NCBI GenBank assembly: GCA_035549195.1
Contig: DASZRK010000080.1
Coordinates: forward strand, 1-36,375
From: a bacterium
Lineage (GTDB): Bacteria > Oederibacteriota > Muellerivitia > Muellerivitales > Muellerivitaceae
Direction: 5' to 3'
DNA length: 36,375 nt
The position numbers and the translations under genes were made by a program. The notes below the pieces were generated by a model. It saw nothing but the letters and a program-made list of their open reading frames with translations, made no database searches and was not told where the DNA came from. This document shows, in pieces, positions 1-10,128 of this stretch; within the stretch, counting starts at the first letter, position 1; each line of letters starts with the position of its first letter.

Positions 1-3000
1 GCCGCCATCAATTACACGTCGACGAGCTATTGTCCGTCGGAGACGTCGTTCACGGTGACGGAGCAGACGACGGCCTATAACCAGCAGACGTCCAATTCCG
101 TTTCCTTGGGGAATTGCGGCGTGAACATGAACATGTACGACCAGTCCCACTATGCGGCCATCGAGCCGGGGGATTGGCAGAACGGGGCGGGTTGCGGCGC
201 CTGCGCGGTGCTGAACTACAACTCCCATTCGACGACGGTGATGATCGTCGACAAGTGCGCGACCTGCGGGACGGGCACGCACCATCTCGATCTTTCCGCC
301 GTCTCCTATGGGGAATTGGTGGGGTCCCCTGGATGTGCGACGAACGGCGGTAGCGGATCGGTGAACACGGGCGGTTGTCCCTCGGCCCCGGGGGCCAACC
401 AGGTGACGTGGCACTTCATCCAATGCCCCTTGACGGGTTCGTCGAACATCAAATTCAACAATTCCTCGGGAAACATCACCTATGCCTTCAAGGACAGCAG
501 TTCCAATGGATGGCATCCCATCATTTTCTGGGACTATTTGTTCCCGATCCAAAGCGTGGGGATCGCCAACAGCGCGTCGGGACCGTTCAGCAACGTGCCG
601 CGGGATACGAACGACTCGATCCCGCAGTTCTGGGGAGGCAGCGCGGGGGGGAACTTGAGCCCTCCTCTTTATTATCAGATCACGGACGATCGGAACAATT
701 CGGTGACCCTGGGCCCGATCAACAGCGTTTCACCGGTATTGGCAGCGGGTAATACCTCCTTCGTGGCCTATGGAACCTCGAGCGTCCAGTTGCCGGGCTG
801 CGTGGTGGGGCCGACGAACACCTTCACGAACACGCCGACCAAGACCAACACCCCGACGGTCGGGTCCCCGACCAATACGCCGACCCGAACCCCCACCATC
901 ACGCCGACCTTCACCAATACGCCCTTGTCGGGTTGCAAGTACATGTACTACGACGGTGAGACATCGGGGACGAACCTTCTTTCCGGGGGAAGCTGGACGG
1001 GGAACGCGACCTTGAGCGAGACGGCCGGCGCGGCCAATTCGGGGACGAAGGGGATGAACATCGCCTACAATTGGCCGGCTTCGTCGTATTACGCGGAGAT
1101 CGGCTGGAACTGGACGAACTATTCGAGCGTTTCACCCCGGTTGGTGAACCTGAACAATTTCACGAATCTGCAATTCGACCTGAACGTGGCGTCGGGAGCT
1201 CCCATTACGCTGGGGGTGATCCTGGCGGATTTCGGGGGCGCCGGATCGGGTGGGGTGACGGCCTCGACGGCGGTGACGGTGACGGTGGCGGCGAGTGGGT
1301 GGCAGACGATCACGATCCCGACGAGTTCCTTCAATACGGGCGGTGCGAGCTGGGACAAGACGAAGGTGGGTGAGATCGACATCGAGGTCTTCGCAACGGC
1401 GGCGGCGGGGACGGCGACGGTCTATTTCGACAACTTCGGGTTCTATGGGACCTGTCCGACGGCGACGCCGACGCCCACGAACACCTTTACCAGTACATCC
1501 ACGTCGACGGCGACGCGGACGAACACGTCGACGAACACCTTCACGGTGACGAGTACGCCCACGAGCACGGCCACGTCAACGCCCACGGCGACAAGGACCA
1601 ACACGTTGGCGAATACCAGCACCTTCACGCCGACCAATACGGCCACCGCTACCAATAGCTTCACCCGCACCAATACCCCGACCAATAGTTCGACAGCCAC
1701 CTCTACGTCCAGCCCGACCGCCACCCGGACGAACACCTATACTAGTACCATCACCAACACTCTTACCTTCACTGCGAGTGCCACGCCGACCAACACCGCC
1801 GCCAATACGGCCACTTCTACTCCCACGAAGACCAATAGCCCGAGTTCAACGCCGACCCAAACGGCCACCACCACGGCTACCCGGACCTCCACCTTGACCC
1901 CGACGGTGACGATGACTCCAACCAACACCGATGTCATTACGCCGACCGCGACCGGGACCCCGACCAAGACCCTGACCCCTACGGTGACTTTCTCCTTTAC
2001 CAGTACCCCCACGAATAGTCCTAGCGCTACCTCAACGCGTAGTTTTACCCCGACCTCCACAACGGCCAACACGGCCACTTGGACAGCGACCGCTTCCTAT
2101 ACTTTTACCGGTACCTTCTCGCCCACTGTGACGCCGTCGCCGACGAACACCAACGTGATCACACCGACCCCCTCGGCGACCACCACGAACACCCATACGC
2201 CCGCGAACACCTCGACCTTCACGTTCACACCGACAGCGACCACCACCAACAGCCCTACCTCGACCCGGACCTTTACGCCGACCGTGACCCAGACCCCGAC
2301 GGATACGGATGTCATTACGCCCACTGCGACCGGGACCCCGACCCGGACCTTTACCCCTACCAATAGCCTGACCTTCACCAACACCCCGACGCCCTCAGCG
2401 ACAGCCACTCCAACGAACACCTTTACCTCCACGAACACTCCAACCTCGACCTTTACGGCCACCCATACCTTCACCGGTACTTCGACCTTCTCCTTCACGC
2501 CCACCTTTACCTTTACGAATACCCCGACCTGGACCAATACCCCTACCCCGACCGTCACCTCCACATTCACGGCCACTTCCACTTCGACCCCGTTGCCTGT
2601 ACTCAATCTTGCCCAAAACGCGTCCAGTTCCACCATCAATCCGGGCCAGATCCTGACCTATACCCTGAGCTTGACCGTCTCCACCAGTTCGGCCCAACAG
2701 GTCGTTCTGACCGACGATATGCCGAATTTCACTTCATTCGGAAGTTTCACCTCGGGGCCGGCCGGGTCGGTGGCCGGGTCCCAAGTGACATGGAACCTGG
2801 GAACCCTGTCTCCGGGAACTTACAACTTCTCCTATACCGTCATGGTCTCGAACAGCGCCCCGGACGGCGCCATCCTCTCGAACACCGCCTCCGTCACCTA
2901 TCTGGGTGGTGCATCCTCCGTGGCCGCGAACGGGAACAACGTCACGGTGATCGTGCCGACCCCCACGCCTACCTTTACGGCGACGTTCACGCCTACGGCC

Positions 3001-3333
3001 ACTTTCACGGCCACGTCCACGGCCTCTTTCACCCCGACCCCGGTCCTTGCCCCGGAATTCTGCCGTCCCTATCCCAACCCGGCCTTGCCCGGAGCTCCTG
3101 TGAATCTTTGCGTGGTGGTGGGGGCCCCGTCGAACGTCCAAGTCGACATCTTCACCACGAATTTCAGGAAAATATTCACAGAGAGTTTCCAAACCTCCGG
3201 CGCCTTGAACTTCCAATGGGACCAACGGGACCTTTGGGGAAACCCGGTTTCCAATGGGCTCTACTACATCCGCATCCAGGTCGATGGGTCGAATCCAGCC
3301 ACAAAGATCTTTAAGGTCCTTGTCCTGAACTGA
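1..3333 (+). CDS. Secreted expansin with extra carbohydrate-binding-like domain, Thr/Pro linkers, DUF11 domain and C-terminal sorting-like domain (5' partial)
   Basis: The frame is open from base 1, so the start and signal peptide lie upstream; the GTG at 55 is probably internal because no signal peptide follows it. Window codons about 20-135 form a double-psi beta-barrel like expansin D1, with a Cys-rich G-C-G-A-C core and the two conserved aspartates in IVD (D84) and LDL (D97). Codons about 136-265 resemble the expansin D2/CBM63 beta-sandwich (V-T-W, Y-A-F-K-D). A short Thr/Pro linker leads to a jelly-roll-like domain (934-1455) resembling CBM11/CIA30-type carbohydrate binders, then a 380-residue Thr/Pro linker, a DUF11-type domain (about 2596-2950) and a final domain (3052-3330) shared with other genes here. 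Expansins loosen cellulose and hemicellulose contacts without hydrolysis. Expansin identity is fairly secure; the central binding domain is by fold resemblance only. Confidence 0.85.
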   Translation, partial: AAINYTSTSYCPSETSFTVTEQTTAYNQQTSNSVSLGNCGVNMNMYDQSHYAAIEPGDWQNGAGCGACAVLNYNSHSTTVMIVDKCATCGTGTHHLDLSAVSYGELVGSPGCATNGGSGSVNTGGCPSAPGANQVTWHFIQCPLTGSSNIKFNNSSGNITYAFKDSSSNGWHPIIFWDYLFPIQSVGIANSASGPFSNVPRDTNDSIPQFWGGSAGGNLSPPLYYQITDDRNNSVTLGPINSVSPVLAAGNTSFVAYGTSSVQLPGCVVGPTNTFTNTPTKTNTPTVGSPTNTPTRTPTITPTFTNTPLSGCKYMYYDGETSGTNLLSGGSWTGNATLSETAGAANSGTKGMNIAYNWPASSYYAEIGWNWTNYSSVSPRLVNLNNFTNLQFDLNVASGAPITLGVILADFGGAGSGGVTASTAVTVTVAASGWQTITIPTSSFNTGGASWDKTKVGEIDIEVFATAAAGTATVYFDNFGFYGTCPTATPTPTNTFTSTSTSTATRTNTSTNTFTVTSTPTSTATSTPTATRTNTLANTSTFTPTNTATATNSFTRTNTPTNSSTATSTSSPTATRTNTYTSTITNTLTFTASATPTNTAANTATSTPTKTNSPSSTPTQTATTTATRTSTLTPTVTMTPTNTDVITPTATGTPTKTLTPTVTFSFTSTPTNSPSATSTRSFTPTSTTANTATWTATASYTFTGTFSPTVTPSPTNTNVITPTPSATTTNTHTPANTSTFTFTPTATTTNSPTSTRTFTPTVTQTPTDTDVITPTATGTPTRTFTPTNSLTFTNTPTPSATATPTNTFTSTNTPTSTFTATHTFTGTSTFSFTPTFTFTNTPTWTNTPTPTVTSTFTATSTSTPLPVLNLAQNASSSTINPGQILTYTLSLTVSTSSAQQVVLTDDMPNFTSFGSFTSGPAGSVAGSQVTWNLGTLSPGTYNFSYTVMVSNSAPDGAILSNTASVTYLGGASSVAANGNNVTVIVPTPTPTFTATFTPTATFTATSTASFTPTPVLAPEFCRPYPNPALPGAPVNLCVVVGAPSNVQVDIFTTNFRKIFTESFQTSGALNFQWDQRDLWGNPVSNGLYYIRIQVDGSNPATKIFKVLVLN
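811..930 (+). repeat. Short Thr/Pro-rich linker between expansin and binding domain
   Basis: In-frame degenerate repeat of Asn/Thr-Pro-Thr units (about 40 codons) joining the expansin module to the following jelly-roll-like domain. It is a likely flexible, possibly glycosylated spacer. Confidence 0.8.
1456..2595 (+). repeat. Long Thr/Pro-rich linker-coding repeat (about 380 codons)
   Basis: Low-complexity coding repeat dominated by Thr, Pro, Asn, Ser and Phe. At DNA level it is a degenerate array of 6-15 base units built from ACN, CCN and AAY codons; synonymous codons are heavily mixed, so there is no long exact DNA repeat. It contains three copies of a T-[ND]-T-[DN]-V-I-T-P-T element at 1921, 2143 and 2299. 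Its reverse strand gives long valine-rich false reading frames. Confidence 0.9.
3052..3330 (+). other. C-terminal sorting-like domain of the expansin
   Basis: The last 93 residues begin with a P-Y-P-N-P motif, contain I-F-T-T-N-F-R-K-I, then W-D-x-x-D-x-x-G and G-L-Y-Y-I-R, and end K-V-L-V-L-N. The same order of motifs closes the GH8, GH9 and GH116 proteins in this window. The layout matches FlgD-like Ig and type IX secretion C-terminal domains, but Phe replaces the Gly of the usual Y-x-x-x-G-[RQE] core. A sorting or anchoring role is inferred. Confidence 0.7.
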
Positions 3334-3413
3334 TCGTTGTCGGGTGTCAGGGGCCTTCCAGGTATTTCCTTCCTGTTCAAAATTCAGAGAAAATGTTCAA
3401 GAACGGACAGACG

Positions 3414-3436
3414 AATGCTCGGATATGAGCATTTTC
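3414..3436 (+). terminator. Possible terminator hairpin after the expansin gene
   Basis: Seven-base perfect arms (aatgctc at 3414-3420 and gagcatt at 3427-3433) around a 6-base loop, ending in a short run of T. It lies 80 bases past the stop codon. The T-run is short, so termination is uncertain. Confidence 0.4.
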
Positions 3437-3513
3437 AGAGCCGTCATCTTCGGTTTTTCGTGAAACCCTAGAAGAGAGTCGGCGTGTTTTTCAGGAAAAT
3501 ATGACCGTTAGGG

Positions 3514-3521
3514 TATATAAA
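3514..3521 (+). promoter_or_regulatory. Possible -10 element upstream of the 1449-residue protein
   Basis: An AT-rich TATATAAA stretch sits 36-43 bases before the ATG at 3557 in an otherwise GC-rich region. I see no convincing -35 hexamer at the right distance, so this is a weak call. Confidence 0.25.
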
Positions 3522-3556
3522 TTGCACCGTTTTAATAAGGTGATCGATCGTTATCC

Positions 3557-6500
3557 ATGACAAACGAGCCGAAAGCGACGCTAATGACCGTTCAAACCTC
3601 CAGGAACCAATTTCCGATCCACCGAACGAAGAAAGCCTTAATGCTGGCCTTTCTTTTGGCGGCCTTTTCCACGGGAGCGGAAGCCCAGACCCTCTCGATT
3701 TTTGGAACTGGCATTTCACCTGCCAATCCATTGCCCGGCCAGAACTTTTCCTTGAGTGTTACCTATTGCAACCCGATCTATAACAATAATTCCATTTGGT
3801 GGGTTGCTTTGAGCAATATTGCTACCACCATCGTTGGTTGTCCGGCAGTTGGTCAACAGTTCCTAGTAGACTCTGGCGGAGTGAATGTGAACCACGTGGC
3901 ACCACCGACGGGTGGAACTTGTAATTGTATCGGTTGGCCCATGGTTCCCTCTGATGCCTCCACCTTAGGAAGTTGTGTTACGTTGACCCAAACCTGGAAT
4001 TTGACCATGCCATCGAACGTTTCTTACGGTGGCACCTATAACATCATCATTGGCGGGGGTAATTATTACGAAGCTTGTGGTTCTCAACCCCAACAAGGTA
4101 TGGAAGTAAACATCCCCGTCACGATTCCTGTTCCGTCGGCCACGCTTGTCAATTTGAACAAGACCGCCGAGGGGGGAAGTGCTTCCCCGAACGACCTCGT
4201 TCTTTTCACGGTCAGCTATGATTTCGTGAACTCCCCCTCGGGCGGTGTCATCACGGATACGGTCCCGGCGGGCGTGACCCTGGTACAGATGGGGCCCGGG
4301 TCCCCGGTGGTCACGAGCAATAGCGGGGTCGCACCGGGCTCTAACCTCAGTTGGACCGTTCCTGGGAGCGCTTTGGAGTCCAAGGGGCAGGTGTGGTTCC
4401 TGGCCAAGGTCAGCTCTACGGCGGCGTCCGGTACCTTGATCAGCAACACCGCTGCGATGACCTTGACCGGAAAGGGTGTCTCGGGGACCTCCAATACCGC
4501 CACCTCCACGGTCAGTGGAGGCGGGTTCCAATTGATCAAATCCCAGTCCAATGCTTCCCCGTCGGCCGGGTCCAACATTACCTACAGCCTCGCTTACAGC
4601 ATCAACGGATTTTCCCTCCAGTGGTACGACTCCTATGACAATGTGGCTTCGGGGGGGAGTGCCTCGGGATATGACGGGACCGGTTACACGAATATCCCGA
4701 GCAATGGGGATACGGGCGGCTTCACGGTGGCGGTGGATTCCCAGGGAAACCACTATCTCGTCGCCAACCCGGCTTACAATTCCAGTGGCGGGAATTACCC
4801 CTTGGACCTCCGCAATGGGGGCGAGAACCTATGCGCCGGTTCTTACGTCGTGGAAGGGGATATCGAGATCCCCGTGAGCGCCCAAGGCGTCAGCTATGGC
4901 GCTGACGGAACCATGGCCTTGGCCTATAACGTCAACGGAGGGGTCACCCAGGCCTATATGGCGGGTATTTCCCTGGATAACGCCCCTTACGGCTATATTT
5001 TCATCCAAAAGAACAATGGGACCAGCTATGCGGGGACCGGGGCTTCCTCCTATCCCATGCCGGTGACCATCCAGGCGGGCCAGTGGTATACGGTCCGGGC
5101 GGTCATGACCTATACCGGTTCCACCATGACCATTACGGAGTATGTCTGGGCCCAGGGCAACCCTTCTTTGGTCGATGTCTTTACCTACACCGACAATTCA
5201 CCTTTCGCGAACCTTTGTTCGGGTATTTGGCAGCAGGGGTGGCAGGGGGATGCTACGGCGCACCCGGATTACTATTCGAACCTGAAATTCTCCCAGGCGG
5301 ACCCGGTGATCAATGCCAAGCTTTGGGACACGGTACCGACCGGGATCACCTATGGCGGGGAGAACCATACCAATTCGGGCTTGGCGGGCACGACCTTCAA
5401 CAAGACCGGTAGTCTGCTCTCTTGGAGCTTCCCGGGTACCGTCTTCAACCTCCAGGGCGCTGTAACCTGGTGGGGAGCCGTTACCTGCACGGGTTCGTCC
5501 GCCCAGACCATCATCAATGCCTCGGCCATCAATGCCCAGGGGATCAGTCAGGTCGTTTCCAACGCGGTGACCGCCATCGTCCAATGTTCGACCCCGACGC
5601 CAACACCGACCCCCACCAATACGCCTACGATCACTCCCACCTATACGCCGACCAACACCCCGACGATCACGCCCACCCGCACTCCCACCAACACGCCGAC
5701 CAATACACCCACCTTGACGCCGACGCCCAGCCCGACGAACACCCCCACTCGGACGCCGACCTTTACTCCCACCAACACCCCAACCCCTACCTATACACCT
5801 ACGCCCACCAACAGTCCGACGAATACCCCGACCCGAACCACGACTCATACGCCGACCAACACGCCAACTCCGACCAATACCCCCACCAATACCCCGACCC
5901 GGACTCCGACCAATACTCTGACCAATACCCCTACCATCACACCGACACCGACGAACACGGCCATCATCACCCCGACTCCGACCAATACTCCTACGAATAC
6001 TTCGACCTACACCAATACCGCGACGCCCACCCTCACCCCGACCCAGACCCCCACGCGGACCCCGACCAACACCCCGACCAACACCAATACGGTCACTCCG
6101 AGCGCGACCCCGACCCGGACTCCCACTCATACAGCCACTCCGACGGTCACTGATACGCCCACTGATACGGCCGTGATCACGCCGACGGCCACCAATACCC
6201 CGACCCAGACCCCTACGAACACCCCGACCGTGACCCCCACCAATACCCCGGTCAATACTTTCACGCCGACCAACACGCCGACGGATACGGCGACCGCGAC
6301 CAACACCTCCACCCCGACGGATACCGATACGGTCACGCCGACACGCACCCCCACAAACACCCCGACCGACACGGCTACCCCGACCCCCACCACAACCCTG
6401 CCCAATACCCCGACGAATACCGCGACCGCAACTCCCACTTCGACCCCGACCGATACCGCGACATCGACCTTCACCCATACCCCGACCAACACCAGGACCT

Positions 6501-7906
6501 ACACGCCGACGGCAACGCCCAGCTTCACCCCCACTTCGACCCCGACCCCGACCACGACTTTTACCGCGACCTCGACCCCGACCTCGACCCCGACCACCTC
6601 CATCGCCATTTCCAAGATCTGCTCGGAAGCCCAAGCCCAATCAGGGGACGGGTTGGTCTATACCGTGGGAGTGACCGTCACCGGGAATTCAGTGCTCAAT
6701 GCCGCCGTCACGGACCTCCTTCCTGTTGGAGAGACCTTCCAAGGTTTCCTGGCCTCCCCGGCGGGGACTTCCACGGGTGCGACGACCGTGGTCACGGCCG
6801 GGGTCACCCAAACCCTCCTGACCTGGACCTTGCCATCGCCGCTCGCGGCCGGGACCTATACCCTGACCTACCAGGCCCAGGTGGACTCATTCCTCAAGGC
6901 GGGTATCACGCTGGATAATTGCGCCTACCTGATGACGGCGGGTAACGGGCCTGTCTCGGCCTGCGTCTCCGTGCCTGTCCTGGGAGACTACACCGTCCAG
7001 GTCCAGGTCTATAACGAGGCGGGTGAGATCGTGAAGACCATTCTCCTGACGAAATTCACGCAACCGGTGGAGAACGTGACCCTCTCGACGAGCAATACCA
7101 TCACCACCGTGTCGGGTCCCGGGAGCAAGATCGACATCCTTTACCAGGGCACCATCATCGGGACCTGGGACGGGACCACCGACTCGCAGAACCTGGCGAC
7201 CAACGGGAGCTATTACATCAAGATCAACAATGTGGACCAGCAGGGAGTGGTCCGGACCACGACGGTCCAGGCCCTGGTCAGCCGGCCCGTCTATGCCACG
7301 ACGGTGCTCATCTATAATTCGGCCGGCGAGGTGATCCGCCACCTTTACGCCTATACGGACAACCCGGGGCAGGACCTGGTGAACGCCATCCAACTTTCCA
7401 ATACCCTCATTGAGCCTACCAACGGGACCCAGACCGGCGGGATCCCGAGCCAGGTGAAGATCAGCTTGAGCAATGGAGCTACCCTGGTCTGGGACGGCAA
7501 GGCCGACAATGGATCGGTCGTGACCAGTGGGCAGTATTTCGTGGAGATCCATTCCCAGGATGGGCAGGGCGGACAGAGCGAGTTGATCAAGATGTTGACG
7601 GTGATGGATGGCGGCAGGGACAACGGCCTGGCCGATATCCTGGCCAAGCCCAATGTGCTGAACGCGGCCAACAACTGGACGCTCACTTTCGAGGACCCGA
7701 CGGCGCAGACCTTGACCTTGACGGTGCGCATCTACACCACGGCAGGTGAATTGGTGGCGGTCCCGCCACCGGATACAACCCCTAACCAAACCACTTGGGC
7801 GGCCCAGGGCCTGGCCAGCGGCCTTTATATCGCGGTGGTCGAGTCCCGGAATGGCCAGGGCGGGTTGGTCCATCAAAAGACCTTGAAGGTCGTACTGGTC
7901 CATTGA
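3557..7906 (+). CDS. Large secreted non-catalytic multidomain protein with DUF11, lectin-like insertion, Thr/Pro linker and FlgD-like repeats
   Basis: The 1449-residue product has no recognised catalytic domain. A signal peptide is visible after a basic R-T-K-K stretch, with cleavage likely after A-E-A near residue 44. ATG at 3557 gives the longest form; ATG at 3584 gives a more normal leader and neither has a strong ribosome site. Residues about 45-215 are a Cys-containing beta-rich domain, 215-335 a DUF11-like domain, and 335-675 a second DUF11 domain apparently interrupted (about 350-580) by a concanavalin/LamG-like module. A 335-residue Thr/Pro linker (678-1014) follows, then a third DUF11 domain and three FlgD-like Ig units with Y-x-x-x-G-E cores. 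The end K-V-V-L-V-H resembles the neighbouring enzymes. It may be an adhesin or surface scaffold for the adjacent hydrolases. Bases 3700-4100 look less GC-rich than the rest. Confidence 0.75.
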   Translation: MTNEPKATLMTVQTSRNQFPIHRTKKALMLAFLLAAFSTGAEAQTLSIFGTGISPANPLPGQNFSLSVTYCNPIYNNNSIWWVALSNIATTIVGCPAVGQQFLVDSGGVNVNHVAPPTGGTCNCIGWPMVPSDASTLGSCVTLTQTWNLTMPSNVSYGGTYNIIIGGGNYYEACGSQPQQGMEVNIPVTIPVPSATLVNLNKTAEGGSASPNDLVLFTVSYDFVNSPSGGVITDTVPAGVTLVQMGPGSPVVTSNSGVAPGSNLSWTVPGSALESKGQVWFLAKVSSTAASGTLISNTAAMTLTGKGVSGTSNTATSTVSGGGFQLIKSQSNASPSAGSNITYSLAYSINGFSLQWYDSYDNVASGGSASGYDGTGYTNIPSNGDTGGFTVAVDSQGNHYLVANPAYNSSGGNYPLDLRNGGENLCAGSYVVEGDIEIPVSAQGVSYGADGTMALAYNVNGGVTQAYMAGISLDNAPYGYIFIQKNNGTSYAGTGASSYPMPVTIQAGQWYTVRAVMTYTGSTMTITEYVWAQGNPSLVDVFTYTDNSPFANLCSGIWQQGWQGDATAHPDYYSNLKFSQADPVINAKLWDTVPTGITYGGENHTNSGLAGTTFNKTGSLLSWSFPGTVFNLQGAVTWWGAVTCTGSSAQTIINASAINAQGISQVVSNAVTAIVQCSTPTPTPTPTNTPTITPTYTPTNTPTITPTRTPTNTPTNTPTLTPTPSPTNTPTRTPTFTPTNTPTPTYTPTPTNSPTNTPTRTTTHTPTNTPTPTNTPTNTPTRTPTNTLTNTPTITPTPTNTAIITPTPTNTPTNTSTYTNTATPTLTPTQTPTRTPTNTPTNTNTVTPSATPTRTPTHTATPTVTDTPTDTAVITPTATNTPTQTPTNTPTVTPTNTPVNTFTPTNTPTDTATATNTSTPTDTDTVTPTRTPTNTPTDTATPTPTTTLPNTPTNTATATPTSTPTDTATSTFTHTPTNTRTYTPTATPSFTPTSTPTPTTTFTATSTPTSTPTTSIAISKICSEAQAQSGDGLVYTVGVTVTGNSVLNAAVTDLLPVGETFQGFLASPAGTSTGATTVVTAGVTQTLLTWTLPSPLAAGTYTLTYQAQVDSFLKAGITLDNCAYLMTAGNGPVSACVSVPVLGDYTVQVQVYNEAGEIVKTILLTKFTQPVENVTLSTSNTITTVSGPGSKIDILYQGTIIGTWDGTTDSQNLATNGSYYIKINNVDQQGVVRTTTVQALVSRPVYATTVLIYNSAGEVIRHLYAYTDNPGQDLVNAIQLSNTLIEPTNGTQTGGIPSQVKISLSNGATLVWDGKADNGSVVTSGQYFVEIHSQDGQGGQSELIKMLTVMDGGRDNGLADILAKPNVLNAANNWTLTFEDPTAQTLTLTVRIYTTAGELVAVPPPDTTPNQTTWAAQGLASGLYIAVVESRNGQGGLVHQKTLKVVLVH
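5588..6598 (+). repeat. Long Thr/Pro/Asn linker-coding repeat (about 337 codons)
   Basis: The most regular linker of the window, mostly N-T-P-T units. Codons for Thr and Pro are freely interchanged. It contains T-N-T-A-I-I-T-P-T at 5951 and T-D-T-A-V-I-T-P-T at 6161, copies of the element found in the expansin and GH116 linkers. Confidence 0.9.
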
Positions 7907-8135
7907 TCCCCGACGGGTTTTTGTCGCTGGGCCGGCGTTTTTGACCGAAACTCGACAATCCGCCCGATCTTTTCGCCGTCCCGGTCGATGGTTCCCTCAC
8001 TCCCCCCGGAAAACCCTTCTTTAAAACTTTCTTGTCCTTTTTATTATTCGTTCCAGAGGCACGGATATTGCCATATTTTACCGGGCGACCCGGGGCCTCT
8101 CGCCCTGGTTCCGTTCGATCTTCGCCTAGGGACCC

Positions 8136-10073
8136 ATGCTCGACATGCAAAACCGGCCTTTTCCAACTTTCCGACTCTTGCCCCTGTTCTTGGCCGCCTC
8201 CTTCGGGGCTCCCGCTCTTTGGGCCTATCCCTATGGCGTGCTCCCGGCGGGGAACAACCCCACCGATGCCGGTACGGCCTATTCAAGTTTCAAAACCACC
8301 TATTTCGCCAATGATTGTTCGGGTCATTCGAACTGGACCCGGGTGCGCATCAATCCCGGTAATTCGGAGACCTATTCGGAAGGCATGGGCTACGGGATGT
8401 TGATGGCCGCCTACCTGGAGCCGGCTTCGGGAGGGCAGACGGTGGTCCAGCAACTGCTGAACTTCATCAACGCCAATCTGGATGCCCGGGGGCTCATGAA
8501 TTGGCATGTGAGCTGCTCGAGCACCTTGGGGGGCAACAGCGCCGCTGATGGGGACCTGGACATCGCCTTCGGCTTGATCGTGGCCGATGGCCGTTGGCCG
8601 GGGAACGGTTTCGGGACCGCGGCCACCAATTTCCTTTCCAGTATCCTGAGCTATGAAACGGGGACCTGCGGGACCGGTCCCGGGGATGCGCCGGGCTTCA
8701 CCAATTGCTCGACGGGTTACACCTATCCCAGCTATTTCGCGCCGAGCTATTACACGACCTTCCAGTGTTTCACCGGGAACAACGCCTGGGCCACCCTCAA
8801 GACCAACACCTATAACCAGCTTGCCTATTGGTATTCCAATTACGCCCTCCCCCCGGAACAGATCAAGATGTCCTCGGGCCAATGGAACAGCGGCGACTAC
8901 CAATACAACTCCTGCCGGGTGCCTTGGCGTCTTTCCCTGGATTACCTATGGAACGGCAACACCACCGCCCAGGACCAGTGCCAGAAGATCGTGACCAACT
9001 TCAAGACGACCGACCCGGCGCCTTCCACCATGGGGGATGGCTACAGCTACAGCTCCGGCGCCAAGAATTCCGGCAACCACAACGCCGCCTTCATGGGGCC
9101 CGCGGGGGACGGGGCCATGGTGAATTCCTCCAACCAAAGCTGGCTGGACAGCGAATACACCAACCTGAAGTCGCTTTCCATGGGGTCCGCCTATTACCAG
9201 GATGCCCATAAGGTCATTTCCTTGATGGTCCAGACCGGGATCTTCACCGATCCTTGCGCTTCCGGGCCCACCCCGACGCCCACCGGAACCCCGACCAAGA
9301 CCCCGACCTCCACCCTGACCTTCACCCGCACGGTCACGAACACGCCGACTTCCACGGTGACCCATACGCCGACCTTCACCCGGACCCCGACGCCAACGCC
9401 GACCCTCAGTTCCACTCCGACCCCGACCCGCACCTCGACCTTCACCGGGACCCCGACGGACAGTCCGACCGTCACCGACTCGCCCACCCCCACTTTCACC
9501 GGGCAACCCACGGATACCCCGACCGGCACCCCTACGGTGACGGACAGCCCCACCCTGACCGATACGCCCACGATCACCGATACGCCGGCCGTGACCTTCA
9601 CATTCACCTCGACCCCGACGGATACGACTGTCGCCACCTCGACGCCGACCGGGACCCCGACCACAACCTACACGTTCACCCTTACGCCCAGCCCTACCGG
9701 GACCCCGACCCATTCCCCGACCCCCACATTTTCTTTCACGCCGACCCTGAGCTGGACGCCCACGCCGACCTCGCCCCTTCCACCCAGCGCCATCCAGATA
9801 TCACAGCCTTACTCCAACCCGATCAGCACCGGTACCCTCCAGGTGGATGTGGCCAGCCCGTTCCAGGTCGAAGTCCAGTGGGATGTCTTTACGGCGGCCT
9901 TCCGGAAGATCCGGAGCGGCTCCACTCTCTCTTCCAATTCGGCCCAGGTCCGTTGGGACCTGTTGGACCGGGAAGGGAAGCGGGTCTCCTCCGGGATCTA
10001 TTACCTTCGTGTCGTGGTCGAGGGTTCGGGAGGACGGAAGGTAAGCATCAAGAAGGTATTGGTCCTTCAGTGA
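8136..10073 (+). CDS. Secreted glycoside hydrolase family 8 endoglucanase/glucanase
   Basis: The 645-residue protein starts with a signal peptide (hydrophobic core L-L-P-L-F-L-A-A, cleavage likely after A-L-W-A near residue 30). The GH8 fold covers about residues 31-375: S-E-G-M-G-Y-G-M places the expected general acid at Glu82, A-D-G-D-L-D (Asp138, 140, 142) is the GH8 signature region, and C-R-V-P-W-R-L is the conserved downstream motif. GH8 enzymes invert beta-1,4 glucans (cellulose, chitosan, lichenan) or xylans; the substrate cannot be read from sequence alone. A 173-residue Thr/Pro linker and the shared C-terminal domain follow. ATG at 8145 is an alternative start: an AGGGA box lies 3 bases from the first ATG and 12 from the second. 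The gene lies between other wall-degrading genes but 229 bases from the upstream stop, so it may have its own promoter. Confidence 0.92.
   Translation: MLDMQNRPFPTFRLLPLFLAASFGAPALWAYPYGVLPAGNNPTDAGTAYSSFKTTYFANDCSGHSNWTRVRINPGNSETYSEGMGYGMLMAAYLEPASGGQTVVQQLLNFINANLDARGLMNWHVSCSSTLGGNSAADGDLDIAFGLIVADGRWPGNGFGTAATNFLSSILSYETGTCGTGPGDAPGFTNCSTGYTYPSYFAPSYYTTFQCFTGNNAWATLKTNTYNQLAYWYSNYALPPEQIKMSSGQWNSGDYQYNSCRVPWRLSLDYLWNGNTTAQDQCQKIVTNFKTTDPAPSTMGDGYSYSSGAKNSGNHNAAFMGPAGDGAMVNSSNQSWLDSEYTNLKSLSMGSAYYQDAHKVISLMVQTGIFTDPCASGPTPTPTGTPTKTPTSTLTFTRTVTNTPTSTVTHTPTFTRTPTPTPTLSSTPTPTRTSTFTGTPTDSPTVTDSPTPTFTGQPTDTPTGTPTVTDSPTLTDTPTITDTPAVTFTFTSTPTDTTVATSTPTGTPTTTYTFTLTPSPTGTPTHSPTPTFSFTPTLSWTPTPTSPLPPSAIQISQPYSNPISTGTLQVDVASPFQVEVQWDVFTAAFRKIRSGSTLSSNSAQVRWDLLDREGKRVSSGIYYLRVVVEGSGGRKVSIKKVLVLQ
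9267..9785 (+). repeat. Thr/Pro-rich linker-coding repeat of the GH8 protein (173 codons)
   Basis: Shortest of the major linkers. Enriched in T-G-T-P-T and T-D-T-P-T units, with more Asp and Gly than the other linkers. The V-I-T-P-T element is absent; only a loose relative (T-D-T-T-V-A-T-S-T) is seen. Confidence 0.88.
9786..10070 (+). other. C-terminal sorting-like domain of the GH8 enzyme
   Basis: About 95 residues with P-Y-S-N-P, V-F-T-A-A-F-R-K-I, W-D-L-L-D-R-E-G, G-I-Y-Y-L-R-V and terminal K-K-V-L-V-L-Q. It aligns motif by motif with the ends of the expansin, GH9 and GH116 proteins. Confidence 0.7.
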
Positions 10074-10128
10074 CGGTTTTCGGTGGAAGCGTTTTAGAGG
10101 CTCCGGATGACCGTTCAACCCAACGATC

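Noticed and set aside
55-57. GTG as the true start of the expansin gene
   Set aside because: The frame is open upstream to the window edge, no signal peptide follows, and the double-psi barrel begins almost at once, so the start lies outside the window.
1443-2639. Valine-rich minus-strand frames opposite the expansin linker
   Set aside because: Same shadow effect: GTN-GGN alternation arises from ACN/CCN codons on the other strand. No ribosome sites and no recognisable protein features.
5588-6598. Repeat array considered as CRISPR or tandem non-coding repeat
   Set aside because: Units are 6-15 bases, degenerate and in frame with an open reading frame; there are no constant repeats with unique spacers.
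5198-6640. 480-codon minus-strand open frame rich in Gly/Arg
   Set aside because: It is the antisense of the Thr/Pro linker; codons for Thr and Pro read backwards as Gly/Arg/Val in all linkers, so it is a compositional shadow with no domain content.
3584-10118. Shared 12-mer atgaccgttcaa at 3584 and 10107
   Set aside because: In 36 kb many 12-base matches are expected by chance; the flanks do not match and it occurs near only two genes.
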